Shown: positions 46,853 to 56,756, counted from the first letter of the stretch. The stretch is DNA of 64,000 bases from Neptunomonas phycophila (GCF_001922575.1 NZ_MRCI01000001.1:2418001-2482000); one strand, 5' to 3'. Numbers and translations: made by a program. The notes: generated by a model not told the origin, from the sequence alone.

Positions 46853-48325
46853 TTAAACGATTTTCTTCATGTCAGCCATGTGGCCACGAAGAACAGCACC
46901 AATCGCTTCAACCGGGTGGCTGCGCAACGCTGTGTTAACTTCGATCAAACGAGCGTTATCAACACCGGTATCGTCAAGGTCTAAGCCTTTACCGATAACG
47001 TCTGTTTTGATGCCTTTCATGAAGTCGCCTAGCAACGGCAAGCAAGCATGGTTGTACAAGTAGCAACCGTATTCTGCTGTATCAGAAATTGTTGCGTTCA
47101 TTTCGTACAACTTCTTACGTGCGATTGTGTTAGCAATCAGAGGAGTCTCGTGTAAAGACTCGTAGTAAGCAGATTCAGCAATGATACCCGCCGCTGTCAT
47201 TGTTTCGAATGCTAATTCAACGCCTGCTTTAACCATAGCAACCATCAAAATACCGTTGTCGAAGAACTCTTGCTCAGAGATTTCAACATCGCCAGCTGGT
47301 GTTTTTTCGAAATTAGTTTCGGCTGTTTCTGCACGCCACTTCAGCAAGTTAGCGTCATCGTTAGCCCAGTCTTCCATCATTACGCGTGAGAAAGTACCGT
47401 CGATAATGTCATCTTGGTGCTTGTTATACAGTGGGCGCATGATTTCTTTCAACTCTTCAGAAAGATCGAATGCTTTGATCTTAGCTGGGTTAGAAAGACG
47501 ATCTAGCATGTTAGTCACGCCACCATACTTAAGTGCTTCAGTGATTGTTTCCCAACCGTACTGAATCAACTTCGATGCGTAACCTGGGTCGATACCTTCT
47601 TCAACCATTTTGTCAAAGCAAAGAATAGAACCCGTTTGCAACATACCACATAGGATAGTTTGCTCACCCATCAAGTCAGATTTTACTTCAGCGATGAAAG
47701 AAGACATCAATACGCCGGCTTTGTGGCCGCCAGTACCTACAGCGTAAGCTTTAGCCAACGCTAAACCTTCACCTTTAGGGTCATTGTCTTCGTGAACAGC
47801 AATCAGGGTAGGAACACCAAAACCACGAACGTATTCAGCACGTACTTCAGAACCAGGGCACTTAGGTGCAACCATGATAACCGTCAAGTCTTCACGGATT
47901 TTCATGCCTTCTTCTACGATGTTGAAACCATGTGAGTAAGACAAGCAAGCGCCTTTCTTCATCAATGGCATAATTTCAGTAACAACGGGTGTGTGCTGCT
48001 TATCCGGCGTTAAGTTAAGAACAACATCGGCTGTTGGGATTAGCTCTTCGTATGTACCAACAGTAAAACCATTTTCAGTAGCGTTTTTCCATGACTGACG
48101 CTTCTCAGCAATTGCTGCAGCACGCAGTGTGTAGGACACGTCTAAACCGCTATCGCGCAAGTTTAAACCTTGGTTAAGGCCCTGAGCGCCACAACCGATA
48201 ACAACAATTTTTTTGCCTTTAAGCGCTTCAACACCGTCAGAAAACTCTGACATATCCATGAAACGACATTTAGCCAGTTGAGCAAGTTGCTCACGCAGTG
48301 GCAGCGTATTGAAATAATTAGCCAT
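46853..48325 (-). CDS. ilvC: Ketol-acid reductoisomerase, class II
   Basis: A 490-residue enzyme of valine, leucine and isoleucine biosynthesis, reducing acetolactate-type acids with NADPH and Mg2+. The start [17 protein letters not shown] and the length match E. coli class II IlvC. The Rossmann motif [17 protein letters not shown] is near residue 35. I chose the ATG at 48325 because of that match; the ORF extends to 48376 without support. It is divergent from ilvY, its known activator in enterobacteria. A terminator follows. Confidence 0.96.
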   Translation of the reverse strand: MANYFNTLPLREQLAQLAKCRFMDMSEFSDGVEALKGKKIVVIGCGAQGLNQGLNLRDSGLDVSYTLRAAAIAEKRQSWKNATENGFTVGTYEELIPTADVVLNLTPDKQHTPVVTEIMPLMKKGACLSYSHGFNIVEEGMKIREDLTVIMVAPKCPGSEVRAEYVRGFGVPTLIAVHEDNDPKGEGLALAKAYAVGTGGHKAGVLMSSFIAEVKSDLMGEQTILCGMLQTGSILCFDKMVEEGIDPGYASKLIQYGWETITEALKYGGVTNMLDRLSNPAKIKAFDLSEELKEIMRPLYNKHQDDIIDGTFSRVMMEDWANDDANLLKWRAETAETNFEKTPAGDVEISEQEFFDNGILMVAMVKAGVELAFETMTAAGIIAESAYYESLHETPLIANTIARKKLYEMNATISDTAEYGCYLYNHACLPLLGDFMKGIKTDVIGKGLDLDDTGVDNARLIEVNTALRSHPVEAIGAVLRGHMADMKKIV

Positions 48326-48592
48326 GTTAAACACATCCATTAACTTGTTGTGATCAATCGTGGTAGCAAAGCACACCGAGATTGAAAAAGTATTACACCC
48401 TTGTTAACCACCATTCTCATATCAGCCAAGCCAGCATCGATGAGGTTGCGGTACAAAAATGCATAAATTATTAAGTGGTGGCTACTCTATAGAAAAGACA
48501 ACCTTTCGTAAATTGATATAAACGCAATATTACGTCCCACTTTATGCAATGATTCCTATATTTGGTGCTTTCTTATCCGTTACAATGGCACC
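48326..48592. promoter_or_regulatory. ilvC/ilvY divergent control region
   Basis: This 267-nt gap should hold both promoters and IlvY operators. One candidate LysR-type dyad is ATTG (48512-48515) and CAAT (48525-48528), 81 nt before ilvY. The assignment is weak. I see no small gene or attenuator. Confidence 0.4.
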
Positions 48593-49492
48593 ATGAATAC
48601 ACGAACAATCAAACACTTCTTAGCGTTGGCGGATACGTTACATTTTGGGCGCGCTAGCGAAGAGTGCAATATCAGCATTTCAGCCCTATCGCGAAATATT
48701 CGACAACTCGAAGAAGAAGTTGGCGTGGCTTTATTTAACCGCGACAATCGTATGGTAGCGCTGACGCTAGAAGGCGAAAAATTTCTGGCCTATGCGCGTG
48801 AAGCCAGCAGCCAATGGAACCTGATTCGGCATGAGCTAACCGACAATAGCGATCAGCTTCACGGTGAAATTAGCCTTTATTGCTCGGTAACCGCCAGCTA
48901 TAGTTTTTTGTTTGATTTACTTAACCGCTTTCGCATAGCGCATCCCGGCATTGAGATAAAACTCCATACAGGCGACCCCGAACACGCGGTATCACGCATA
49001 CTGGATGGTAAAGAAGATATTACTATTGCAGCCAAGCCTGCTAACGTAGCCCACGGCCTAGTGTTTAAACATATCACTGTCTCGCCTTTGTTATTTATAG
49101 CACCCGCCGAACAACACGTACCCAACGTACCTACCCATCCGCCCACTACGGCCAAACAATGGGCCAATGTACCCATGATTTTGTCAGAAGGTGGCGTGTC
49201 CCGTAACCGGGTAGACACCTGGTTTCGTAAACTAGACATTACACCGACAATCTATGCGCAGGTAACCGGCAATGAGGCCATTGTCAGTATGGTTAGTTTA
49301 GGCTTCGGTATTGGTGTCGTCCCTAAAATCGTATTGGATAACAGCCCACTGGTTGATCGAATCAAAGTGCTGGACGTACAACCGGAATTAGAACCTTATG
49401 ACATCGGGTTATTCACTCTAAAAAAGAGCTTAAAAAACCCGATGGTCAATGCTTTTTGGAGTCTAATGTCAGAAGAAAACAAGCTGGCCTAG
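48593..49492 (+). CDS. ilvY: LysR-type activator IlvY
   Basis: A 299-residue LysR protein. The N-terminus MNTRTIKHFLALADTLHFGR with the helix-turn-helix SISALSRNIRQLEEEVG matches IlvY, and the gene is divergent from ilvC as in E. coli. IlvY activates ilvC when acetolactate or acetohydroxybutyrate accumulates, so the same control is inferred. Confidence 0.9.
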   Translation: MNTRTIKHFLALADTLHFGRASEECNISISALSRNIRQLEEEVGVALFNRDNRMVALTLEGEKFLAYAREASSQWNLIRHELTDNSDQLHGEISLYCSVTASYSFLFDLLNRFRIAHPGIEIKLHTGDPEHAVSRILDGKEDITIAAKPANVAHGLVFKHITVSPLLFIAPAEQHVPNVPTHPPTTAKQWANVPMILSEGGVSRNRVDTWFRKLDITPTIYAQVTGNEAIVSMVSLGFGIGVVPKIVLDNSPLVDRIKVLDVQPELEPYDIGLFTLKKSLKNPMVNAFWSLMSEENKLA

Positions 49493-49518
49493 TCGTTAAC
49501 CAACGCAGTTGCGCCCAC

Positions 49519-50202
49519 TCAATGGCCGTCTGCGCGCTCCGACCTGAGCGCCTGATAACTGTAAATTCGATACCACACAGACAACATCAAACAGATAACC
49601 GCAGGGACCAGTAACGCGTAAAAGCGCCACATAACAAACAGTAAAGCGCCCACGACACCCCCCACAATAAACCCGGTAATAATCAGCAAAAATAAAATAG
49701 CTTTGCGCTTATCAAAACGCTCGCCTCGCAGCTTTTCACCAACCATTATCCCCAAGTCCGTAAAAATCCCCGTCACATGAGTCGTTCGAACAACAGCCCC
49801 GCTATAAGTGGTAGCCAGCGCATTTTGTAAACCGCAAGCAGCCGATGCTAAAAAATGACCATACGAGAGTTCATGCGATAGCAAAAAGATAGCGCCCAAC
49901 AGCAATACGGCTTCGATTAACAGCGCCGTATCATAATGCCGCCCTAACTTGAGTGCGCTACCATGCAGTAAAAAGCCAGACAGTGAAGCGCCCAAAAAGA
50001 AGCACACTAAGATCATTAGTAAATGCAACGCAGCCGTAAAGGATGTGTTGACTAAGCTGGTCCCCAACAAAGTTGCGGTACCCGACAAATGAGATACCGA
50101 CTGATGCTCAAAACCCAGCAAACCGATTGCATTTACACAACCGGCAATTAACGCAAGAATAAAAGCCCCGTATTCAACCCAGCGCGGTAATTTCGAGACC
50201 AT
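49519..50202 (-). CDS. YoaK-family (DUF1275) membrane protein
   Basis: A 227-residue membrane protein with about six hydrophobic segments. The family pattern AGCVNAIGLLGFEHQSVSHLSGT and the later TTYSGAVVRTTHVTGIFTDLG are given here only as VNAIGLLGFEHQSVSHLSG and VVRTTHVTGIFTDLG; these are the DUF1275 signatures. The second of two adjacent ATGs (50202) is better spaced from AGGAG. Its function is unknown. It is convergent with ilvY. Confidence 0.82.
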   Translation of the reverse strand: MVSKLPRWVEYGAFILALIAGCVNAIGLLGFEHQSVSHLSGTATLLGTSLVNTSFTAALHLLMILVCFFLGASLSGFLLHGSALKLGRHYDTALLIEAVLLLGAIFLLSHELSYGHFLASAACGLQNALATTYSGAVVRTTHVTGIFTDLGIMVGEKLRGERFDKRKAILFLLIITGFIVGGVVGALLFVMWRFYALLVPAVICLMLSVWYRIYSYQALRSERADGH

Positions 50203-50314
50203 CATTTCTCCTCATTGATTCCCTGTGAGATGCTAATCGCTCGATTAAAAAATATATCTAAAACAAGACTGACACGTATAGATATGAATTATCAATCATT
50301 CAATAGGCGATGAT

Positions 50315-50491
50315 ATGTTCTCTTTTTTCAAATCCAACCCCAGCAAAAAACTCCGCAAGCAGCATGATGAAAAACTAGAAGATGCTATGAATGCACAGCG
50401 CAATGGCGACATTCAAGGATACGCGATGTTAACAAAAGAAGCGGAGGAGATTTGGGCAAAAATAGAAGAGCTGGAAAAACAGCAAGCATGA
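50315..50491 (+). CDS. Small DUF6435-family protein
   Basis: A 58-residue protein beginning MFSFFKSNPSKKLRKQHDEK and ending EELEKQQA, almost entirely helical and charged, with AQRNGDIQGYAMLTKEAEEI in the middle. This pattern matches a widespread family of very small gammaproteobacterial proteins that I recall as DUF6435. AGG lies 8 nt before the ATG. A hairpin follows. It is a single small gene between larger convergent units. Function unknown. Confidence 0.8.
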   Translation: MFSFFKSNPSKKLRKQHDEKLEDAMNAQRNGDIQGYAMLTKEAEEIWAKIEELEKQQA

Positions 50492-50496
50492 ATAAT

Positions 50497-50525
50497 AGCA
50501 GCCCTCATATAGGTTGAAGGCTGCT
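50497..50525. terminator. Terminator between the small gene and the GntP gene
   Basis: AGCAGCC pairs with GGCTGCT over 7 bp. Tails TTATGTTT (plus) and ATTATT (minus) make it a modest bidirectional terminator. Confidence 0.6.
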
Positions 50526-50536
50526 TTATGTTTCCC

Positions 50537-51892
50537 CTACACCACGCCCAACGTTGCAAGCACGATCACGATAGTAGTCGCAATTAACGGGATAGCCATC
50601 GTACAGATAGCAATATCAAAGTAAGACTGCTTGTGGTTGAGCTTGGTCACGGCCAGCAATGTAATAACCGCACCGCAATGAGGTAGCGTGTCTAAACCGC
50701 CTGCCGCCATAATCATTATTCGATGGATAACACCGGGGTCGATACCATTAGCCGTTGCCAACGCTAAAAAGTCGGGGCCTAACGCTTCCACCGCAAGGGC
50801 CGTACCGCCTGACGACGAACCAATAATACCGGCCAAGAGCGTAGTAGATACCGCTACAACCACTAACGGTGGTCCAGGAATCGCCATAATAGCGGCTTTA
50901 ATCCCCGCAAAAACGGCTAGTGATTTGATTACACCGCCGTAGCCCACTTCTGAAGCGGTATTAAAGATAGGTAAAAGCCCACCAACAGCCCCATCGAACA
51001 CTTCCTGATTAGGCTCAGCAATGCGTTTTCTAAACACCACCAGCAACAGAACAATAGCAACAGACAAAGCAACAACGACCGACCAGATACCATTAATCCC
51101 ACCAAAAGAGGCATAGCGCTCAACCGCCGCTTCACTTTTGAAGTAACCATTGGTCAGCACAAAATTAATAATAAAAACCAGAACAATCGGCAAAAATGCC
51201 AACCAAACCGCTGGCACATCGCCATCTATGCGGATATTTTCGTCCGGGTGATCACCGTACCCTTCGCCTTTAGCCATCGCTTTAGAAGAGCGTAAATTTA
51301 ACCAAGCAATAGAACCTATGCACATCAGTGCAGCACCTATCAAACCGATCATAGGAGCGGCGTAGATATCAGTTCCAAAGACAGGAATCGGAATTGTATT
51401 GATATATTGCGGTGTCCCCGGGATTGCAGTCATTGCAAAGGTGAACGCCCCCGCTGCAATCGCCGCCGGTAAAAAACGCTTAGGGATGGTCGCCTCGCGG
51501 AATAACGAAGCACCAATAGGATAAATAGCGAATACCACAACAAATAAAGAAACACCCCCATAAACCAGCAAGCCCGTGGCAATAATAACAGCCGCTATCG
51601 CTCTTTCTTTGCCAAATTTTTCAGAGATAAAACGCGCTATTGAGCGAGCACACCCACTGGCCCCCATCAATTTCCCGAAAATAGCACCGGTTAAAAATAC
51701 CGGGAAGTAGGTTTGAATATAGTTTGCGGCAGCAGGCATAAATTTGCCTGTCCATGCCACCAGCATAGGGAAATCACCGGTTACAAACACTGTGCCCATT
51801 GCTAATAACGGAGCCAACACAAGCACCGTCACCCCGCGGTAAGCAAAGTACATTAACAACACCAGCGATAGAACAACCGCTATAATGTCCAT
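50537..51892 (-). CDS. GntP-family permease
   Basis: A 451-residue permease with about 12 hydrophobic segments. Features include the N-terminal FPVFLTGAIFGKLMGASGCA, AAIAAGAFTFAMTAIPGTPQ and the late GLDTLPHCGAVITLL. GntP relatives carry gluconate or D-3-hydroxybutyrate; this sequence resembles the hydroxybutyrate/citrate-like group. AGGAG precedes the ATG. It is 11 nt downstream of an unknown membrane protein gene in the same orientation, so the two may be co-transcribed. Confidence 0.82.
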   Translation of the reverse strand: MDIIAVVLSLVLLMYFAYRGVTVLVLAPLLAMGTVFVTGDFPMLVAWTGKFMPAAANYIQTYFPVFLTGAIFGKLMGASGCARSIARFISEKFGKERAIAAVIIATGLLVYGGVSLFVVVFAIYPIGASLFREATIPKRFLPAAIAAGAFTFAMTAIPGTPQYINTIPIPVFGTDIYAAPMIGLIGAALMCIGSIAWLNLRSSKAMAKGEGYGDHPDENIRIDGDVPAVWLAFLPIVLVFIINFVLTNGYFKSEAAVERYASFGGINGIWSVVVALSVAIVLLLVVFRKRIAEPNQEVFDGAVGGLLPIFNTASEVGYGGVIKSLAVFAGIKAAIMAIPGPPLVVVAVSTTLLAGIIGSSSGGTALAVEALGPDFLALATANGIDPGVIHRIMIMAAGGLDTLPHCGAVITLLAVTKLNHKQSYFDIAICTMAIPLIATTIVIVLATLGVV

Positions 51893-51903
51893 TCATTTTC
51901 TCC

Positions 51904-52386
51904 TTAACTTTTTATAATTCTAAGAACAACAAGCACTGCAACACACACAAGACACACTTGTACTATTATTAAAAAGATTGGCATAAACATTTTTTTATTA
52001 TTAGCAATCTTTTTATTAGCATCATTAATAAAACTAAATTCCTCATCAGACCTAAACAAATTAAAGGTTTTATAAACCAATAAAATACATTGCAAACAAA
52101 TAACTAACAGCAACATATTGGCTATATACAAACCAACAGAGCCGATTTTTTCCATAAAAATAGTAATAACAGCGAGTAAAGAGAAGCTTAACAAGGTTAA
52201 CATCTCTAACTTAATATCCCTGCGCTCAAACTTGTAGACATCCACAACCATCATGAACAGGACAAGCAACGGCAGATGAACCCACCCCACTAGTGAGTTG
52301 TAGAAATAGATAGCCTGTACCAAAACAACAACAGCCGTTGCATGGAAAAAAAATTTAGAATACGAAGGAGTAATAGAAATAGCCAA
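51904..52386 (-). CDS. Hypothetical four-segment membrane protein, AT-rich
   Basis: I do not recognise this 160-residue protein. Hydrophobic segments lie near residues 10-28, 36-50, 62-77, 85-106 and 133-156. A charged central loop (FRSDEEFSFINDANKKIANN) probably faces the cytoplasm. The coding sequence is visibly AT-rich compared with its neighbours. It ends 11 nt before the GntP permease gene, suggesting coupling. There is no strong ribosome site before the ATG. Confidence 0.6.
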   Translation of the reverse strand: MAISITPSYSKFFFHATAVVVLVQAIYFYNSLVGWVHLPLLVLFMMVVDVYKFERRDIKLEMLTLLSFSLLAVITIFMEKIGSVGLYIANMLLLVICLQCILLVYKTFNLFRSDEEFSFINDANKKIANNKKMFMPIFLIIVQVCLVCVAVLVVLRIIKS

Positions 52387-52662
52387 AAGTTTACCCTGTG
52401 AAACCTTAAAAAAATCAACAAAAACGTCAACCTGATTTAGGAAACATCATTATATTTATTAAGTTTATCGTTATTTTAACTATTGGTTTTAACAGATGGG
52501 ACAAGTCTACTGATAAAAGACAGCGAGTAACAAGCCAAGGAATTGTGTTTTTTTTATTTCAATATCGCAAAAGTGCATTGCAAGTTTTACAGAGACGTTA
52601 TACTAAAGACTAAGACCGAAGCGTAGAACTTCGATCTTAGACGAGTACAAAAAGAAAAACGC
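52387..52662. other. AT-rich non-coding gap
   Basis: This 276-nt gap is AT-rich between the unknown membrane gene and the dehydrogenase stop. The only structure I see is the hairpin at 52610-52640. I found no supported small gene. Confidence 0.6.
52610..52640 (-). terminator. Hairpin at the end of the guanidino-type operon
   Basis: CTAAGA and CGAAG pair with CTTCG and TCTTAG (11 bp with one mismatch). It begins 22 nt past the dehydrogenase stop. The minus-strand tail (TCTTTAG) is weak, so confidence is moderate. Confidence 0.55.
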
Positions 52663-53595
52663 TTAGTAGCCTAAGGTGCGGTCAATGGTATTCAGTAGTG
52701 GTTGGTCTTTAATAAAGCGCAAAACGTTATGATGTACTTGATGCGCGATCATGGCCGCTGAAGATGAAGAAGCCATATGAGGCGTTACAATCACCCCCTC
52801 GGTCGTCCAAAGCGGATGATCAGCTGGTAGAGGTTCAGCGGTAAAGACATCTAACACCGCGCTTCTTAGCCACCCTGTTTCCAGAGCACTTATCAAGTCT
52901 GCTTCGACCAAATGCCCACCTCGCCCGGTATTCACCAAGCACGCACCTTTTGGCAGAGCCTGAAACAATGAACGGTTAAGAATGCCTTGCGTTGCTTGGT
53001 TAAGCGGCAGCAAATTTACCAGCACATCGACTTGCTCCAAAAAGCCCGTAAATTCTGACGGCCCAGAAAAAGTTGAGACGAGCTCAAGCTGTTTAGGGCG
53101 GCGAGACCAGCCCGATACGGAGTAACCAAACTGTGCTAAGCCCGTCGCTACATGCGCTCCTATTTCACCCAAGCCCATCACCCCTACTCGGACCTCATTT
53201 GCAGGGAGCTGTGGGTAAAGATGCCATCGTTGCTGAGCTTGATTCTTAACAGCGCGATCAAAATCACGATGGTGATTTAAAACACACCAAAGGACATACT
53301 CCAACATGCCTTGCTTTTGATCGGGGTCGACGATACGCGCAACGGGTAAACCCGACGCCAACAAGCTTTGACCTAAATGATCGACACCTGCCGCGGCAGA
53401 ATGAAGACATTGTATCTGCGGAAACTTATCCAATAATGCTTGATCAGGATGCCAGCACACCGCCATTTGAGCATCACCAGCATTCGAGTCCTGCGGCAGA
53501 CACACGGTAATATCATCAAATTTACCCAGCTCCATTAACAAACTGCTCGAAAGCTCAGCATCATCAATAGAAATTAGAACAGTAGGAGACATCAT
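52663..53595 (-). CDS. GhrA-type D-2-hydroxyacid dehydrogenase
   Basis: A 310-residue NAD(P)H-dependent reductase of glyoxylate, hydroxypyruvate or a related 2-oxoacid. It shows GVMGLGEIGAHVATGLAQFG (NAD site), CLVNTGRGGHLVE with the catalytic Arg, DVFTAEPLPADHPLW with Glu, and VTPHMASSSS with His. It is the last gene of the seven-gene run and begins right after the aldolase stop, with AAGGA inside that stop region. Its presence suggests that the pathway yields a 2-oxoacid. Confidence 0.85.
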   Translation of the reverse strand: MMSPTVLISIDDAELSSSLLMELGKFDDITVCLPQDSNAGDAQMAVCWHPDQALLDKFPQIQCLHSAAAGVDHLGQSLLASGLPVARIVDPDQKQGMLEYVLWCVLNHHRDFDRAVKNQAQQRWHLYPQLPANEVRVGVMGLGEIGAHVATGLAQFGYSVSGWSRRPKQLELVSTFSGPSEFTGFLEQVDVLVNLLPLNQATQGILNRSLFQALPKGACLVNTGRGGHLVEADLISALETGWLRSAVLDVFTAEPLPADHPLWTTEGVIVTPHMASSSSAAMIAHQVHHNVLRFIKDQPLLNTIDRTLGY

Positions 53596-54336
53596 TTAAT
53601 CCTTATAACTTGGGTCTAGACGGTCGAGCTTTCTAACCCATGCGTCCCAAACCACATGGCGTTCATGTTCCACACCTTTAAACTGCCCGCACACATGTTC
53701 AGCTAATGAATCCGGAATCTCATTAATAGGTGATAACGACGCTAATTGAGCCGTAGCTAACTGAATTTCGCAAGCCCGATTCAGGTAAAACATAATCTGA
53801 AACGCATCTGCCACACTTTGCCCCACACTCAACAAGCCATGATGCTTCAGCATGAGCGCGATATTGTTACCCAAAGACGTTTGGATACGCGCCCGCTCTT
53901 CTAAGTTAAAAGCAACACCTTCGTACTCGTGATACCCCAAGCGGCCATGGAACTCAGTGCTAATCTGATTAAGATTTAACAAGCCCCGCTCACAAGCGAC
54001 AACAGCCATACCTGCTAATGTGTGCGTGTGCATAACACAATGCGCATCATCACGCGCCATATGCACAGCACTGTGTATCGTAAACCCGGCGAGATTGTAA
54101 TCGGATTTTCCGTCCAACACACGACCATTCACATCAACCACAATAAGGTCACTGGCACATATTTCATCAAACATTAAACCGAACGGGTTGATCAAGAAAC
54201 GAGGCTCACCCGCGCCAGGAAGCCTCACCGAAAAATGTGTATAAATGGTGTCTTCCCACCCCATCATGGCAGCTAAGCGATAAGCGGCCGCTAACTGCTC
54301 ACGTAGAACGGTTTCGCTCTCAGGTAAATGATTCAT
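53596..54336 (-). CDS. Class II aldolase/adducin family protein
   Basis: A 246-residue protein. Metal ligands are visible as His103 and His105 in VMHTHT and His165/166 in LKHHG. The catalytic Glu of FucA-type aldolases (in SSEWRFH) is replaced, with AGFTIH at that position, as in other adducin-like bacterial members, so classical aldol chemistry is doubtful and a lyase, decarboxylase or hydrolase role is possible. I chose the ATG at 54336, whose A is shared with the preceding TGA stop, over the GTG at 54339. Translational coupling to the transporter is clear. Confidence 0.82.
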   Translation of the reverse strand: MNHLPESETVLREQLAAAYRLAAMMGWEDTIYTHFSVRLPGAGEPRFLINPFGLMFDEICASDLIVVDVNGRVLDGKSDYNLAGFTIHSAVHMARDDAHCVMHTHTLAGMAVVACERGLLNLNQISTEFHGRLGYHEYEGVAFNLEERARIQTSLGNNIALMLKHHGLLSVGQSVADAFQIMFYLNRACEIQLATAQLASLSPINEIPDSLAEHVCGQFKGVEHERHVVWDAWVRKLDRLDPSYKD

Positions 54337-55862
54337 CACGCGCTTCTCCCCATAAACTCACGCATGCGGACATACTCGATTTGCTGATTTTGCTCATCAA
54401 TAATAGCCGTCGGTTCCGCATTTAATTGGATCACACCATGCTCCATCATGACCACACGATCAGAAACGCTCAGTGCAAAGTCCATTTCATGGGTTACAAT
54501 AATCATTGTCATACCCTCTTTCGCTAAATCTTGGATCACTTTTAACACTTCAGAGACCATCTCTGGATCCAGCGCGGAGGTAGGTTCATCAAATAAAATA
54601 ATATCGGGTGATAAGGCCAATGTACGGGCGATTGCAACACGCTGCTGTTGACCACCGGATAACTGGTGAGGATATTTATCGGCATGGGCCAACAAACCAA
54701 CTCGGTCTAACAAATAATAAGCTTGTTTACGGTTGAGTTCGGAATCACTGGGTTTACCGTGATAGCGCGGCGCCATCATAATGTTGTCTAATACTGTCAT
54801 ATGAGGGAAAAGGTTAAAGCTCTGGAACACCATCCCAATCCTTAGCATACCTTTTCGTAGCACCGTTGGATTCGTGTTGTTTTGGTCTTTTATAAAATCT
54901 TCACCAAACAACACTATCTCACCACTATCAATCGTTTCGAGCTTATTAATTGTACGGATCAAGGTCGTTTTACCAGAACCTGAAGGGCCTATAATGCTAA
55001 CGACTTCCCCTTCTTTAATTTTTAGATTAACCCCCTGCAACACCGTATGTTCGCCATAAGACTTGCGTATATCACGTAACTGTAATGCCGGCGGAGCACC
55101 TGCTGTCTGGGATGGCTCCCGGATAGGCATAGGCAACGCGGTATCACGCAACTCATTACAACGATCATCATTTAAGGTCTGTGGCGCACGTGACGGAACG
55201 TCCATCCGCCGCTCAATCCACTGCAAAACCGAACCAAAAACCGTCACAATCAATACGTAATACACTGCAACAGCCAACAAGGTTTCTAGTACCAAGAAGT
55301 TTTGTGCATATAAACGCTGACCCGTTTGTAAAAGCTCGGGTAAAGAGATAGCCGACACCAACGAGCTCAACTTAATAATAGTGACGTATTCATTAATCAG
55401 CGTCGGCATAGAAATACGAATCGCTTGTGGAATAACAATCAAGCGTTGAATACCCAAATAACTGATATTTAACGCATGGCCCGCTTCCTTTTGCCCTTTA
55501 GCAACAGAAAGTAAGCCGCTACGGTGAATCTCTGCCATGTAAGCGGCTTCTGTGACCACCAAGCTCACCAAACCTGCGATGAAAGGCACCCCCAGGAAGG
55601 CGCCAGTGGACGGAAAAAGCTGAGGCAAATTGTAAACAAACACTAAAACAACCAGCAAAGGCACGCTGCGAAAGAACCAAACGAAGGTCTTTGCTGGTAG
55701 GTTCAACCATTTATGTGAAGACATTTTGGCAGAAGCGATAAAGAAGCCTAAAACGAGACCAATCCCCCACGATAATGTACTAATTAACACCACGGTGACG
55801 CATGCCTTCCAAAATGCACTCATCGTGAATAACGAGAAGAAATATTCCCAATCTAAGCTCAT
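54336..55862 (-). CDS. Fused polar amino acid ABC permease and ATPase
   Basis: A 508-residue fusion. Residues 1 to about 225 are a HisM/GlnP-like permease (five membrane segments; LNISYLGIQRLIVIPQAIRI and the EAA region). A linker of about 35 residues follows, then an ATPase with Walker A GPSGSGKTT, signature LSGGQQQRVAIAR and Walker B IILFDEP. Usually these are separate chains. AGGAG precedes the ATG. It is encoded with its binding protein and would import a polar, probably cationic or amino-acid-like substrate as a homodimer. Confidence 0.88.
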   Translation of the reverse strand: MSLDWEYFFSLFTMSAFWKACVTVVLISTLSWGIGLVLGFFIASAKMSSHKWLNLPAKTFVWFFRSVPLLVVLVFVYNLPQLFPSTGAFLGVPFIAGLVSLVVTEAAYMAEIHRSGLLSVAKGQKEAGHALNISYLGIQRLIVIPQAIRISMPTLINEYVTIIKLSSLVSAISLPELLQTGQRLYAQNFLVLETLLAVAVYYVLIVTVFGSVLQWIERRMDVPSRAPQTLNDDRCNELRDTALPMPIREPSQTAGAPPALQLRDIRKSYGEHTVLQGVNLKIKEGEVVSIIGPSGSGKTTLIRTINKLETIDSGEIVLFGEDFIKDQNNTNPTVLRKGMLRIGMVFQSFNLFPHMTVLDNIMMAPRYHGKPSDSELNRKQAYYLLDRVGLLAHADKYPHQLSGGQQQRVAIARTLALSPDIILFDEPTSALDPEMVSEVLKVIQDLAKEGMTMIIVTHEMDFALSVSDRVVMMEHGVIQLNAEPTAIIDEQNQQIEYVRMREFMGRSA

Positions 55863-55909
55863 AGCTGCTCCTACCTAAATCGTATTAGTTATGTCTTAAA
55901 TGAATGGGG

Positions 55910-56710
55910 TTAGTCGTTAACCGGTGTAAGTTCGTACTTCTCAATTAATGCCATGTAAGAACCATCAGCCTTGATTGCTGACAGCGCACTTTCAAGGCTT
56001 GCTTTAAGAGCCGCGTTGTCTTTTTTCACATACATGCCCAGAGTCTGTGGATAAACGAGATCTGGCGAACTAATTTCGATACGCCCTTTTGTGCGTTCAG
56101 CAAACATTTTTGCCGCACCAGCAATTTCCATTTGCGCTTGAACGTTACGTGATAAAAGAGCCTGAGATACTTCTGGCGCTGAAGGGAACTCTTGAACCGT
56201 AATACTTTCTTTACCATTTGGCAGGCAATAGTCTGCCGATAAATCATTCAACGCTTTTACCCAAGTTGTTCCCTGCTGTAAACCTACTTTCATACCGCAT
56301 AAATCTTGTTCGGTTTTAGGCTGAACCTCAGCGCCTTTAAGCACCATAATCGAGGCGCCGGTTTTCGCGTATGGAATCGCGTCTGCAATTTTTACTCGTT
56401 CAGGCGTCACGTACATTCCAGAAATCACCGCGTCGAATTTATTCGATCCTAGCCCCAAAATTAAGCTGGTGAACTTGGTATCATTAAACTGTGGCTTAGC
56501 TCCCATTTTGGCCGCTAAAAGAGCCGAAATCTCTGGATCAAAGCCTACAATTTTACCGTCTTTATACGATTCAAACGGTGGGTAACTCACTTCCATACCA
56601 ACGCTTAACGTATCCGCTGACATTAGCCCTTCAGCATGCGTCATTTGGCTTGCACCAAGAGTCGCTAACGTGGAGATACCAGCAAGTAGTAATGATGTTG
56701 TCATTTTCAT
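55910..56710 (-). CDS. Amino-acid-type ABC substrate-binding protein
   Basis: A 266-residue periplasmic protein with a signal peptide (MKMTTSLLLAGISTLATLG..., probable cut after THA). It has the family-3 pattern LSVGMEVSYPPFESYKDGK, FDAVISGMYVTPERVKIADA and GLQQGTTWVKALND. AAGGAG precedes the ATG. It lies 47 nt before the permease-ATPase fusion and 46 nt after the oxygenase gene. The ligand cannot be read from sequence, but the operon suggests a guanidino compound. Confidence 0.87.
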   Translation of the reverse strand: MKMTTSLLLAGISTLATLGASQMTHAEGLMSADTLSVGMEVSYPPFESYKDGKIVGFDPEISALLAAKMGAKPQFNDTKFTSLILGLGSNKFDAVISGMYVTPERVKIADAIPYAKTGASIMVLKGAEVQPKTEQDLCGMKVGLQQGTTWVKALNDLSADYCLPNGKESITVQEFPSAPEVSQALLSRNVQAQMEIAGAAKMFAERTKGRIEISSPDLVYPQTLGMYVKKDNAALKASLESALSAIKADGSYMALIEKYELTPVND

Positions 56711-56756
56711 AGTAAAGCTCCTTTTAGATCTATTGATCTCGGTTTTGTCGTTACGA

